Assembly (NCBI GenBank): GCA_910576845.1 | Contig: CAJTJA010000101.1 | Span: forward strand, 1-5,504 | DNA: 5,504 nucleotides | Direction of reading: 5' to 3' | Origin: an uncultured Oscillibacter sp. | Lineage (GTDB): Bacteria; Bacillota; Clostridia; Oscillospirales; Oscillospiraceae | In this document: positions 5,326 to 5,504 of the stretch, piece by piece | Layout: every line of letters starts with the position of its first letter | How positions within the stretch are numbered: position 1 is the stretch's first letter | The notes under the pieces: generated by a model | Seen by the model: the letters and a program-made list of their open reading frames with translations, nothing else | Databases searched by the model: none | Told to the model about the DNA's origin: nothing | Translations under genes and position numbers: made by a program

Positions 5326-5504
5326 TGTGCCGGAAGCTTTTGCCGGAGGGGATTTTCGGATGGCGGTATGCGCCGAAAACCGGGCAGTTCCGGCTTTACG
5401 CAGACATTCGCTGGAGGGATCTGCCGGGCAGGCCAAATACAAAACGGCGCGCTTCCAGAGAAAACCAGCGGATGAACTTGAATACCCTTCCAAATCCTGC
5501 GGAT
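5300..5504. other. Right-end stretch with inverted repeats and open frames on both strands; no confident gene
   Basis: On the + strand a frame runs without stop from ATG 5267 to the window end (79 codons). An internal in-frame ATG at 5360 has GGAGGGG (5345-5351) 8 bases before it. Its product starts MAVCAENRAVPALRRHS, is rich in Arg, Ala and Lys, and matches no family I know. The - strand is open over 5293-5493 as well. Inverted repeats include TGCC-GAAA-GGCA (5313-5324), TTTTCGG/CCGAAAA (5353-5359 with 5373-5379) and CATTCGCTGG/CCAGCGGATG (5405-5414 with 5465-5474, one G-U on the + strand). A structured or dispersed repeat is as likely as a truncated gene. The yaaA promoter overlaps the left part. 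Confidence 0.35.

Noticed and set aside
5293..5493. 66-codon - strand frame upstream of yaaA as a gene
   Set aside because: I see no convincing ribosome site or family motif, the candidate yaaA promoter overlaps its 3' end, and the same bases are open on the other strand.

Overview
The window looks like chromosomal DNA from a Gram-positive, Clostridia-type bacterium, most likely a GC-rich gut lineage such as the Oscillospiraceae. This rests on strong AAGGAG/GAGGAG-type ribosome sites, sigma-A-like promoters with extended -10 elements, compact spacing, and the mix of GC-rich housekeeping genes with an AT-richer sugar cluster. The lineage is an inference. No rRNA, tRNA, CRISPR array or transposase is visible.

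Region 1 (1-3563, + strand) is the downstream end of a nucleotide-sugar / surface-polysaccharide cluster. It holds a methyltransferase cut by the window edge (C-methyltransferase type, WGMG-containing C-terminal domain), an extended short-chain dehydrogenase/reductase (NAD-dependent epimerase/dehydratase type), and a 574-residue thiamine-diphosphate enzyme related to acetolactate synthase but lacking some of its hallmarks. A ThDP carboligase beside an SDR and a sugar C-methyltransferase recalls branched deoxysugar pathways such as YerE/YerF in yersiniose synthesis. I infer, but cannot prove, a branched-chain deoxysugar product. The cluster ends at a long hairpin (3611-3651).

Region 2 (3664-4452, + strand) is a separate short operon. 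A well-formed promoter (TTGATT, 17-base spacer, TATACT with extended TG) drives a 53-residue DUF3006-like protein and then a Bcp-type thiol peroxidase. A 14-base palindrome covers the -35 element. A bidirectional terminator (4418-4452) follows.

Region 3 (4456-5202, - strand) is yaaA, a peroxide-stress protein convergent with bcp, so two peroxide-defence genes face each other across one terminator. Its leader has a candidate promoter and a GC-rich hairpin just before the ribosome site.

Region 4 (5203-5504) has no confident gene. It carries the yaaA promoter and leader and a stretch with several inverted repeats, open on both strands. It may be a structured or dispersed repeat, or the start of a gene that leaves the window.

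The most useful anomaly is at the far left. The methyltransferase reads like its family only if a one-base frameshift is assumed in the T-run at 62-67. No clearly new biological system is evident; the unusual items are the branched-sugar cassette, the small protein paired with bcp, and the structured right end.
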